Shown in pieces: positions 13,952 through 26,100 of a DNA stretch of 64,000 nt. The stretch is from Helopsaltes ochotensis. Taxonomy: Eukaryota; Chordata; Aves; Passeriformes; Locustellidae. The translations under genes were made by a program, and so were the position numbers. Within the stretch, counting starts at the first letter, position 1, and the number at the start of each line of letters is the position of its first letter. The notes below the pieces were generated by a model. It saw nothing but the letters and a program-made list of their open reading frames with translations, was not told where the DNA came from and did no database searches. The stretch covers positions 1,129,282 to 1,193,281 of the forward strand of contig VXBM01000042.1 of assembly GCA_013400155.1 (NCBI GenBank). The letters run 5' to 3'.

Positions 13952-14182
13952 CTTTTCTTGTGCAATGTCCACCTAGGTTTAATAATGTCAGATCATATCA
14001 CTGGGGAAAGGAAAACATCATCTTGCAATTGATTGCACATCTGTAAGTGTCAAAACCACCCACCAAAAGACTACAGAGAAGAAAATTTCATGGAGTGTAA
14101 TACGCTTTGGTGTGAGAAATGCAGAATAAATGGATTTAGCTTCTTTAAAGAGGAATTGCAAGGCCAAATTAATCCCTGGCCT
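13952..14182 (+). repeat. Left arm of a 2-kb-spaced inverted repeat
   Basis: This arm pairs with 16125-16382 as its reverse complement. Both share stretches such as TTTAATAATGTCAGATCA, AGACTACAGAGAAGAAAATT and GCAGAATAAATGGATTTAGC, and both end on TTAATCCCTGGCC. By eye identity is roughly 80-85%. I do not recognise a repeat family. It could be two opposite copies of an interspersed element or a local inverted duplication. Confidence 0.85.
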
Positions 14183-16124
14183 AACTCTCCCTGGCTTAAG
14201 CAGAACAGCAGCAGAACTGAAGGTGGCTCACAGTTCTTCTATGACAGGAGTTCCCATGAAGACTCTTAGTACCTTATTAAGCAGCACTTGGAGTCTGCTG
14301 AGTCACACTATTTTGGTTACTCCTTCCGTTGTCATTGGTAAAACATGGCTTTGTGCTGGAATCTTAACAAAAACAGCTCTATTAGCTTCACACTAAGTTC
14401 ATGTCAGATTGTTAAATGTTAATGCACTGCACCCTATAGCTTTAAATAGAATTAGATATGTTTACAGCTTTGGTTAAATGCACCTTGTTCCTCCACATTA
14501 AATTTTATTACTAGAATCCTCCATCAGCAAATAGGAGTAAATCATATTAGTGTCACAGGATGTGTGGGGGGTTGAATCTGCAGCCCAAGGAAAAGGTATT
14601 TTATTACTCTTTATTACAACTTTCTAATTGGTAGGTGTGGTCAGCATGTCATTATCTCTGCAATTGCAAGCAAATTATTTGTTTTAGTATAACTGTAACG
14701 TAATTGTGGGGTTCTCTCTTCATTAAAAAGTTCAATAAACTTGTGTCCTTAGCCAGGGTTTGGCCAGGTGCTGCTGGCAAAAAAGGAGTCAGACCAGAAA
14801 AGATGGCATTTAATGTTTAATTTGTAAGTTAAATTCTGCTTTTAGAGGGCTTCTCCAAAATAGCTCTGGTGGATGATATCCAGGTGCAAAGATCTTTTTG
14901 GCTTCAGTCTAACCTGCCAGGGTAAGAGATAAAATTCCTAAATTTTACTGCATTGAGTGGTCATCTGAGTTTTCTGCACTGATATGAGATGTACTCATTC
15001 TACGTGCTTTGTTCCACTTACAGGTTTGATTCCATTTTACTACCTTGGTTGGGCAGATCAAAAGGTTGCATGTCAAGGGAAGACTCTTGCATAGCAATAG
15101 GTATTTCAGGAATCCTCCCTGCCTTGGCACCTCCTTGTGTCTCTCTTGTTCCTTACCAGCATTGCTGGGCTGTTTCCAAACCCCACAAGGCTTTTCAGTC
15201 TTCCAGCACTATGGTCAGAAAAGTTCTGGCAGCCCTTTGTGAGCCTCCTGCTGAGACCTGCTCAGGTTTTCGTTTCAGTACATAACAGGGACAGTAACTG
15301 CAGCTGTATTTCCCTGCTGTGAGGATCTGAGAGCTGATCTGTGGGGATCTGCCCCTGCATCTCACACCAGGGAAGCAGGAGGTCATGTCCACAGAGGCCC
15401 TAGGCAATCTCACTTGGGTTTTGGTCCTGGCTGGGGAAAGAGACTGATTTGGTCAAACACAAGCTTTAACTCAGGACTTAATCTAAGCTTTGTTAAAATT
15501 CTATCTATTTGTCTATAGCAATATTTTACCATAAGGAAGTGAGTAAGGACACAAGAGTGCTTTAGGGCTTTGTACATTGAACTGTGGCAACACAAGATCA
15601 CCCCTGGGGCTTTTGCCTTCCTGTTCCAGGCTGGCATCATCTTGAGCACAATTAATAGCAGTACATAACTACCCACAACCCCACATCTTTCCTTGAGAAA
15701 TTAGCCATTGATACTTTTGGATTATCTTGAGGAATGAAGAGGCCTGTAGGAACTTCTCAGACTGCTAAGACAAGCTCTCTCCTGACACTGGGGAGGGTGG
15801 AGGAGCACAGCACAGAACAAAGTCATCACGTAAAATATACAGGGCAAAAACCACATGGGGGTGAGCAACAGCTGTCACTTTCAAACAGTAACTGGATGCA
15901 AGTTCTCCCCTTACAATGAAAGCAAATAAGAAGTCGCTGAATACTGCTCAGTGGTGCTGCACCACTTCTTCCACCTCTGATTCTGCCTGCTGTGCAGAAT
16001 TCTAGAAACTAGAATGAAAACTGCTCAGTGCTGTCTGTGAAGGGATTTTTCAGGCAACCAGTTAAGCAGCTTTACACATCTCTTTCCCCTGAACTAGTCC
16101 TGTGGGGCTGAAGCCAGAGAAACA

Positions 16125-16382
16125 GGCCAGGGATTAATTTAGCCTTGCAGTTCCTCTTAAAAGAAGCTAAATCCATTTATTCTGCATTTCTCTTAATATA
16201 GTATAAATTTGATATAAATACACTAAAGCGTATTATACTTGGTGAAATTTTCTTCTCTGTAGTCTTTCAGTGGGTTGTTTTGATACTTATGGATGTGCAA
16301 TTAATTGCAAGATGGATATTTTTCTTTCTCCAGTGATGTGATCTGACATTATTAAATCTAGGTGTACATTGCATAAGAAAAG
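16125..16382 (-). repeat. Right arm of the inverted repeat
   Basis: The reverse-complement partner of 13952-14182. It carries about 25-30 extra AT-rich bases near 16193-16222 that are absent from the left arm. The shared core continues on both sides of this insertion, so the arms are true homologues separated by an indel. Similarity fades outside both boundaries. Confidence 0.85.
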
Positions 16383-19300
16383 TCAAGAATCATGGCCTAA
16401 GTACTCAGGTCAGAGGAAGGTCAACAATTTTGCTATTCAGCTGTTATTTTCTACGTGGCAGCTCTTCATCTTAAATGGTCCTGCTTTGCAACTGTACTCT
16501 GCTCTCAGAGGAAGATATGCCCTTCAAATCCCTCAGGCAAACATAGCTATGCTCACTTCTACCTCTATTTCCTCCTTATTTGCTCTCAAAGAGCAACGAG
16601 AGGATAGAAAAGGAACTAACACAAAAGCCAAAATTAGTAAATCACCATGCCCATGATTACAGCAAATGGCAAAGGCCACTCCTATGTATCACTATAAAAA
16701 ATAACACTAATTGGGATGCTTTGCAATTTCCTGTACAACCCATAATTAGGTTAGATAAGAAACTAGCAGTGTCTAAGTGCTATAAATGTCTAAATTAAGT
16801 TATTTTGAAAGTGCTTGGCACTCTGACATTTGAGAGTTCACAGTAATTGGGGTATTGAAATAAAATTGCTTCTGTTATTTAAAAGGTCATTATCTTCTTC
16901 GGGTAGATATATAAGGACTATTTTCTACTCTACTGAGCTGGTCTATTTGGTTCAATTAGACCTGCTTCAGTAGATTTCTAGTGGGCCTCCTCCCACTTAT
17001 CACAGCCCCAGCACCAGCACAGAGAAGGGCCTGTAAATATACAGCCCAGATATGGAGTATATATTCAGCTCATAATCAGGCTCTGAAGAGCCCAGAGCTT
17101 CCCCCAGGAACACCACAGGCTGCTATACAACAAGGTGGCAAATGAGTCCTTACACAACAAAAGCCAACAACTGCTGGCTGAAGCCAGCCTGCCAGGCAGA
17201 CAAGGGCTTTGGAACAAATCAGGAATTCACCTTCCCAACCAAATAATCTCATGGTCTGGCAACAGCTCTGGCTATTGCCATAACTACTGGAATTCCTTGT
17301 TTACAACATCCACGGTCCCACTGTCACACAGAGATATGCATGTTTGCTTGCTTACTAGATCTGGTACTCCACAACTGTGTCACTCAAAGATGGGAACTTA
17401 AATGACTGCACCTTGACTGCATTAGATTTTGGTCAGTCCAGCAGTGTCAGTAAAATAAGGAGTATAAAGACATGGACATTGGCTAAGGAGATTTAACTTA
17501 CCACCACTTCTCCACTGGAGATGCCACAGCCAGGAGATGGTAGGGAATGGACTGAGCACTGGGCAGCCAAAGAGCATTCTCACTATTCACTGCTTTGGCT
17601 TACTTCATGTGCTTCATGTTTTTGGGGGCAAAAATTCTCTGGAGCTAGAGAAGAACACAAAATTTTCTCAACCAAGCACTGTTGTACAGCAAATCATTCC
17701 TGATGAGAACTTTCACCAGGATGAACTCACAGCCCACTTCTATTCATCTGCCTTTCATATTCCCCCAAATCACAGCTCCTTGAAGATGAGGAGAAGCTTA
17801 ACTTGGGAAAATATCTCACGTGCTGACTTCCATTCACATATGCACACTCTGGATGTGTTTTCTGTGATTAAAACAGATGTTGCTGAAGCAACTACTGAAG
17901 ATTTAAGAGAAGTGATGTTAGGCACAAGGAGAGGAGCCTGTCAAATTCATGCATGGCCAGCCCACAGCTGGTCTCTTCTTATACCAAACAAATCCAGTTG
18001 ATGTCTAGAGCGTTGGAGCCATTAGTGCAGCTGGCCAGGCTGCAAAGTGAGCTCTAGAACAGGGAGCATCTACTCTTGGCAAAGACAGGCTGCATGAAAA
18101 GGCTGAAGGAAGAGGCAATTTACAAGCCATTCAAGATGCTAACCAAGTAAATGAAAACATAGGTATGGACCTTCTTTCACAGCTCTTCATCACCTTTACC
18201 ATGGTTCAGTAAAGCTGTATTTGCAGTTGGTAGGAATCCAAGTCTTGCTGTATCCAAATCACAGTTTATTTCTAAGTAATGTGCAGAAGGAAGAGGAAAG
18301 AAGTAGTATACTTTTGTTGACCTTTCCCCAGTCCTCAGGAAAAAGAAAGATAGTCACAGTTCACCTTTGCTCCATATTTTGATTTGAATATTGGTGTGTC
18401 TTGGCCTCTTTTCAGTGTATGTTTCCCTGAGCACAGAAAGATTAGTATTTGACTCATCAAGTCATGCACTTGGAGGTCAGAAAGGAAGACCAGGCAGGTC
18501 ATCTGTGTAGTCATAGTGCAGACTTCCTTGTATGCCTGCATCATGAGCTTGCATCTAATTACTGCATTTTCCACAGGCAATTACCTCACTCACCATGGAG
18601 ATCAGGCCGAACCATGGGGAGGATGTGGTGGGGACATGTCTCAGCACTCTGTAGGGAAGGAGGCTGTTCGCTACAGGAAGATTTGCTCATTCAGCAACAT
18701 AATTCAAAAGTAGAGTCATTAGCTAAGCAGTGTCCTATAGGAAGAAGAAAGTTGATCATGTAATTAAAAGACTGGTAAAAACCTGTGTTCTACTCCAGAT
18801 CCTTCCTAATGATGCTAGCCAAGTCTCTAGCACCATGATATTGGCATACAGCAGTTCCTCATGTGCAGCACACATGGGGCTTCACTCCTGTAGTGCTATC
18901 CAGTCCCAGTGCTCTGGAAATCAGGGAACTGTCTGCTCAAGGATGTGTTTGGTGGTATGAACGAAAGAGCCTTCAGGCCCAAAATGTCCTTCATGTTCTT
19001 CCCAGCACATCTCTGACCCAGTCCGTGTGTTCAGGACACTGCTCTGCCTGTGCGGCCGCTCAGCCCTTCTGTACTTGAGGTAAGATATTCAATCTCTTCA
19101 CCAGGTCATGGAGGAGCAGAAGCGAGAGGGAGTTATCAATTTAGCTCCTTTCAATTATGCTAAAATGTTAAAGAGGCCGATTTTTCACAGTTTTTCCATC
19201 CCCACTAGGGACACAAATGGCACTTGAATTTATTACACTATAGGCTCAGCCTTCATTTACTACAAATACTCACTTTTACCATAAAGGGAGATTGTGGAGG

Positions 19301-19553
19301 AAAATCCTGAAGTATGTCTAATATACTGAACTTCCAGAGAGTATAAAGACAAGGTTAGAAAGAAGACAGAAAAGAAGGAAAATGACTGAGTATGTTGACC
19401 AGCCATGTCAGATATCTTTCTCCTTGCCTATTCCATACATTTTGCCTGCATTCCTATAAAAAAAAAAAAAGTCAGACATAGGAAACATTGCACGATAACA
19501 CGTTCACAGTGGGGCTGGATAAAGGCACCAGCATCAGGCTGGGAATTCCAAAC

Positions 19554-19559
19554 TTTATT
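19554..19559 (-). terminator. WDFY4: WDFY4 candidate distal poly(A) signal
   Basis: AATAAA on the minus strand, about 545 nt after the WDFY4 stop. Choice between this and the hexamer at 19788-19793 cannot be made from sequence alone. Confidence 0.35.
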
Positions 19560-19764
19560 TTGCAAAGAAAATAGCTTATCAAAGGTATGCATATATGTTT
19601 ATGCAGATTCAGGGAGGAGGGAAGAGTAAGAATGGAGATATTAATATTATTGCATGTCAGTGAAGAACAAAAATACTGGAACATACTAACTTACCTGTTT
19701 GAAGCCCGAGTATTTTTTATCTCACGATATTGAAAATACAGTATGTTCTTATTAAGCTACACTG

Positions 19765-20100
19765 CTCTTTGGCATAATCAAGGCAGTTTTATTTGCTAAA
19801 TAATATTTGTGAAACACAATGTATTATGTCAAATTCAGTATCTAAAATAACATTTTAAATACAGAAGTTTTCCCATGACAAATACTACAAAAATCTCATT
19901 GTCTGTCAGTTTCTCTCACAACTTTGGGGTCCAGTGTCTAATTTAAATTATGCTTGACTGCATGGTCAGTCCAACAATGCCCTTAAGATTCAGTCTCCAA
20001 CCAGAGGCTTCCAGTTTCTCTGATTCTCTCATGCTCTGAAGGGTAAATTTTCTCTCCATCCAAAAGGTTGAAAAAACCAAGAAATCTTGGCTGTTTCTTC
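19765..20100 (-). other. WDFY4: WDFY4 3' untranslated region (end approximate)
   Basis: Non-coding sequence after the WDFY4 stop, read on the minus strand. The first AATAAA is at 19793-19788 and a second at 19559-19554, so the 3' UTR is about 0.33 kb or 0.57 kb. Confidence 0.55.
19788..19793 (-). terminator. WDFY4: WDFY4 proximal poly(A) signal
   Basis: AATAAA on the minus strand (TTTATT on plus), about 310 nt after the stop. An alternative AATAAA lies at 19554-19559. Confidence 0.55.
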
Positions 20101-20167
20101 CTACCCATCCACAGACCAGCAGCAGAGTCTTCCCCAGTCATCACCAACTAGGAGTTTGGAGGAATTT
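20101..20167 (-). CDS. WDFY4: WDFY4 terminal coding exon and stop
   Basis: 67 nt: one base finishing Arg, then NSSKLLVGDDWGRLCCWSVD-Gly and TAG at 20103-20101. It matches human NHTKLLVGDERGRIFCWSADG-stop (recalled). The acceptor's pyrimidine tract is a CTTT-type microsatellite immediately upstream. The protein ends here with no FYVE finger, as expected for WDFY4. Confidence 0.95.
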
Positions 20168-23100
20168 CTTGAGAAAGAAAGAAAGAAAAAAGACAAAGAC
20201 AACCATGTTTAAGAAGAAGCACAAATAGGATCAAGGCTTTTTCTGTATGTGCAGCAATTAGGAGGATGCAATATTCAGGGGTGTACATTATCTTTAAAGT
20301 TGAAGACCCATGTTAGAGGATATTCAGACTTTGATACTTCAAGGACAGAGCTTAGAATTGGGTCCAGAATTTCCTGGAGTTCAGTGAGTGAGTTGCAGAC
20401 AACTTAACCAGATCAGAAGCTCTTACCCTCCTCTGAGATTCTACGGATGTTAAATAATCTGCTGTCCAGATTCAGAATGCAGACTTGTTAGCACAATGTC
20501 CTGGCTTTAGCTAATGAAATCTGCTGCATGCAGTGCCACCAACACTAATGAAACTAACCCTCACCCCAAATGTTGCCCCTTTCAATGCACATCAACATCA
20601 CACTAACTGCTCTAAAGCTGAGCATGCAGAATGCAGGAACATTTTATCAACTGATAAAATTTCAACACTTGGAGAAAGAGACAGTAACTGTTTTACAGTA
20701 CATTGTAACATCCTGGAGTAGAAGATAACAACAAATATTACAGCCAGATGACTGTGGGAAGGGCTTGAGCAAACTAAAATAATGCTGGTTGTGCAAACTG
20801 AAAGGAGTTGAACAACAAAGCTGTCCTTTGGCCAAAAACTTCCTGTTCACACTTTGAACAGGATATAGTTGAGTTCTACAACTATTCTGGCCAAAACCTG
20901 CTATTGCCCCTACCTTGTCTCCTACCTGTCCAGTGACTCCCCCAACGTCCTTCATTAATGCACCTAGCCAGGCCAGCTCCTTGAGGGGTTGCTTTTAGCT
21001 ACAAGAGGTCCGACTGAGCTCCCCAGCCCCCCAAACCACAGGCACAGCTGGAGCCCAGCCTGCCCCAGGGCCCCCCTCCCGGGCAGCCCCACCTGGACAC
21101 GGCCAGCGCCGTCACCGCCGGGCTCGTCCTGCTCGCCTTGCCACTCAGGGCAACGCTGGGATTCAGTTCCCGACAGAGAACAAGATGTTTTCCACGCTTG
21201 TTACCTGTTGTGTGGTTTAAAAATAAATATTTAGAAAGCATCTAGGGGGCAGCATGGATGGGATTGTTATTATTTACGGTCAGCAAGTTGTTAAGTTGAG
21301 AACAAATATATTTAATCTTGGCCTGTGCTGTTGCAAAATAGGCCCATCCCAATTTAATTTGTGGCTATGATAGTTACATGTGCTGACGTGCGGCTGTATC
21401 AATTGTGTGCTAAATTGGATTTGTGTATTATTGCTTTCTAAATTGCATGCCTAGTTCAGCAAAATTGTTCATCAGTTTTCACTGGCTCTGTGCTTAATAA
21501 GATGCCCCACAATACTTTGCTGCCAGGATATAATACAGCCCATAATTGCCTAGTAAAAAGAAATTACATAAAGCCCTGGTATTATCAACTTATCTAAATC
21601 TGCTCATAACAGAACCAATAATTAAATGCTGTGGACATTTCACATACACACACATACATACACATGCACACCTAACAACGTAACTCCATCACAGTTACTC
21701 CGGTCTTTTTAATGACTGTGTTTTGTATTAATTTTATTTTCTTTAATGCACAGAATGAGATGTGGGAATATTTGGTCATTTAAAATAATTCTGAAGTCAT
21801 CTGAATAGGTTAAGGGAATATGACCCTGCTTTGATTACCCCTCTCAACTCTTTATTAAAGAATGCTGTTCCCATATACATCTGAAAACATACAGCCTTAT
21901 GTTCATATGCAAACAGTGTTGTCTCTACACATCACCAGATATCTGAGATGGGCACAAATTTTTTACGTTCCTCTTGGAAAAAAACCACAAACAAGAGTGT
22001 TCGGCTGTGCTCCCATGGATGGCTTTTAAATCCTCATTTAGAAAACTGCTTAAGATATACATTTTACAAATAACTAAAATATCAGTCTTTTCAAAAAAGT
22101 GCATAAGCAATTATGCCTGGAAAGACCTGCCATGGGAAGTTATATACAAGAACTTCAGAAATTCTTATATCAAAGGAGACTGTTCTACAGGTAAAGAGAA
22201 TCCACAAAATGACTACAGAATACCACAGGGATTTTGGAAAGAATGTTAGGTCTTTTGCTTTGACTTATTGACAAACCAATCTTTGATTAGAGATGAGAAC
22301 AAAAACAAATATGAAGTTACCACAGCCAGACTATCTCACATGGGGCATCTCACGTGTTCTTATGCCTTTCCTAGAAGCATCTGGCTCTGGCTACTCTGAG
22401 GCATGACAAAAGGTTTGATAAGCATCTGGTTAGGCCGTTAAACATGCAGAGGAATATTGGAAATATTTTCACATAGCAATCTAAGTAATGTTGATGCCAA
22501 GTTCCATGAACAGCACTTCTGAAGATCTCTGTAGTAATGCCCAATTACTGTATAACATCTTCCTTTTCTGCAGATGTTACATCCATAGCTCTATATTTAT
22601 GTAAACTGCTTGCCTAAAATTGAAGTAATAGAGAATGTCTGTAATGAGGACCATAGCAAATTAGTGGAGTAAATTACACATAATAATACCACAATTCCTT
22701 TCTCTTAGAAAAACCATTGGGAAAAGAAGAAAGCTGTGATATTTAGGATGTGCCTTTAAAACTTTCTGACAGGTTTCAGATCCTGTATTTGTTAGAACAG
22801 AGAAGCAAGCTTGAGTTGTTTTTAGTACCAGTCAGCACCATAGTCCCACGATCTTATTAACCTCAGTTCTGTGAGAACTCCATGGTATCAGCTTCAGCTG
22901 CACACAGCCTTGAATAAACAGCACCAAGAACTAGGGCCTGCTGCTGGCCTCCCACCAGTTCAAAGGACCTCTGACTTCTTTTAAGGTGGCAAAGTAAACA
23001 AACGTCTCTGTTCCATCCCAGAGCAGGATCTGGCACTGCCCACTCTAATGTGATGCCAGGATACTTTAGTACAGGCCATTAGCGGAGGTGCCAAGGCAGT

Positions 23101-26100
23101 GGACTTTCTGGAGCCAGGACTATTTCCAGCCATTGGTTTCCTAGCAGAAAGGTGGTCTTCTGAGCTTGACAGAACGCATGGGAGAGCCTGTGAAAAAGCC
23201 TTCGGCTTCATCCAGGCGTGCCCGTGAGATGGCTGGCTCAGGTGTGCTCTCTGTCTCCAAGGCGGGGCAGCTGCCACCCACCCCTGTTGCTGGTCACGGC
23301 AAGAGCGCACCAGCTGCCCACACCACCGCCCCTTCAGCCCGGTGTGCTCGCAGCCCCTCTTCCTCCCCAGAGCCGAGCGACGCTCGCAGCACGGCTCCCG
23401 CTGCGCTCAGGCGCACCCCGCCGCCATACCTGCGCCGCCCGCCGCGCCGCTCGGCTCTGCCTGCCCGGCACCTCGCTCTGCGGAATTGCTGTATTTGGTC
23501 TTCCACAGCTGCGCCAGGGAGGGGAAAAATGGAAAAAGCATGGATCGTAACAGTGGGAGAAGGATTCAGCTCCTGCTTCCCGGCAAGGGGTGGGAATTGG
23601 ATTTCTAACACCAGAACGAGATCTTGCAGTTGTCCCTTTTCTGTCACTGTGCTGCAGGGTGTCACACTGGAGGAATGTCTGCAGGGAGCTGGCAGGGTTG
23701 CAAGGCTGACACGCTATCTAAAGTCCCAGTAACCCAGGAAGTTCACCTACCATACTGGAGGCAGAATCGGCAGTGAATTCCTACTCATGAGGAAGTAGGA
23801 CTTATTATACTGAGCTGTGAACTCTCAGAAACCATATTCAAACGTGTTTCTGAGGAGTGATAGAATTTTTGCTTTCAGAATCACCCTAGAATGGACAGCA
23901 CATTTTCAAAATTCTCCCTGAATGGCAAGAAGTCCTCCAGTCAGGAGGACAAAAGTTGATAGGAAGCAAATATTTTACTTTGATTTTCATTTTCTGCCCT
24001 CTGCTGCACTGTGAAGAAAGTGTCATGGGCTTTTAGTAGCTCTGTCCCTCCATTTAGAACAAACCCCCTCTACCTCCAGTCTACAATGAATCAGGGTTCC
24101 CTTTCCTCTCTCGCATCCACCTACCCTCACCACTCCATCTGTGCTTCCTGTGATGATGATGCTGCGTGTGTCCCAGTCCATCACTTCGGCAAAGCAGCAG
24201 CAAACAATGTGGCAGGTGGGGCTGCAGGCAGTGCTGGTGCTTGCTAGGAGCTGGCCATTGACTGTCCACAGGTACACGTATGATCCCGCACAAGAGATGA
24301 TGTCACCCTGTAACAGGGCAAGAGGCAATGTCTCAAAGTCCTACACTTGTCCTCCTCATAACTTTTAAATGCTGATTAGAAATTGATGAATTGCTCTGAT
24401 TTAAATTCTGACCATTGTTTTTCTTCTGGGCAGATGATATAAACTAGACAAAGTAAAAATTACTTTTTTTTTTCCATGAAAAATTCTGACATTTTTACAT
24501 CACAGAAACCTGAAACAACTGATTTAGCAAGATAATGCAGAAACAGGTTTTCTCACATTTTAAAATGAAAATATTTAATGAAATGTTCCCTTTCTGTTTT
24601 CCATGAAGTCCAGGCTTTAAGGAAAAAAGCAAGACTGACAGACTGACCTAACTACTGTCAGGGACAGGGGCTGTGCACAAGCAGCGCCTTGCACAGGTTC
24701 TGGGCCAGGACTCATGCTCTTCCAAGTTTTACAAATAAGCATTCTCTGAAAGAAGGACGTGGTGTTCACCTGCTTAGCTACAAAGCCTTTGGTGATTTCA
24801 CAATCCTCCTCTGCCCCTCACAGGGAGCTCACTGTCATCGCATCTGTACACCGTGTTCTGCATTTGACCAATGACCAGCTCGGCATCCAGTGACCTGCAC
24901 TTGTGATGCAGTGAACATCTTAGCACGGCACCTCTGCCCTCCCTTCCATGCAGGTGCAGCCTTACCAGAGACTGCTTATAAGGAGCAAATACACAGGTAA
25001 GTCCTTAGGGAAACACACAGAACCAAGAGCCAATGCTGCAATTAAAAATGATCTAATCAGAAGTGCATTTTGATCAAGTTATTAATTGAAATTCTACATA
25101 AATTTTATGCTCTTGATCCATACTAAGAATCAGCTAAATAGAACCTCCTCAGCAAAGTCATCTGGTTCTGAGAAAGGACAGTGTGCCCTTAAATTAGCAG
25201 CATGCATCTGGTTTAAGTCAACTAACACCTTATTTCACCCTTGCCTCATTTAGGGCCAGGGCTCTTCACCCTGCTGGGCAGAATTCTGGAGATAAAAAAA
25301 CGATAGCATGTTCAAAACAGAGCTGCCAATAATTCAAGTGATTAAATTTCAGCTACCATATCTGCATGAGAGTACATGATGTCCAGGCATTTGGCAATGA
25401 TCTACAGTGCTTTTCAGGTCTGGATCAGGTTAAAACTAACTGAAATATTTTATTACAGCAAGCTTTTACAATGCTCCTTAGTTTAAGAACTTTTTGGGAC
25501 AGTTCTTATTTTGTCTATGCTACACAAATACCATAAGATTTGGATCTACAGATTGAACTTCTAGATGCTCAAGAAATTCCAACAATCACACAATGAAGAA
25601 CTGTATAGGGTTCTTATTCCACCAAATGTTTTTTTCCTTCAAAACTTTGCTTTGAACCATTCTAAATTTTTCAGGAAAAAACCCTTGCTACTAATCATGT
25701 CATTTTGTGTCATTCAAACTACTGTAGCACAATGGAAACACTTTGTTTCTATTTTCATGTACCTTTACAGAAATACATAGAGAAGAATTAAACGGAAATT
25801 ACAATTCAGAATTAAGTGTTGGTTTTTGCTAACATCAAAAAGAATTTTTTCATCCACAAGATTGCACCTTTTATTTTTTTTTCCTTGAATCTTCAATCAT
25901 ATTTTTCTAAGATTTTTTTCTCTATTAAGTGAACCTTTTGATATACTGTGATCCAAACAGCTTAACCATTTGGATCAGCCACCAGACTGGTCCTGGCACC
26001 GACTGTCTCGTTTTTGGACAGTTCCAGGAGAGCAGATACTGACTGAAAAGGCTGCTGTACTGGTTGGTACAGAACAGAGAGAACTCAGTCCCCTTGGGAT

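Larger units (their letters stand above)
11811..19530. other. Intergenic region between convergent VSTM4 and WDFY4
   Basis: About 7.7 kb between the two gene ends. It holds a pair of inverted-repeat arms (13952-14182 and 16125-16382) and a small local duplication near 13694-13722 in which ATTGCTTCCTAGA recurs. It also holds a few chance open frames, the longest being 154 codons at 17537-18001. No tRNA, known ncRNA or recognisable coding exon was seen. Confidence 0.6.
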
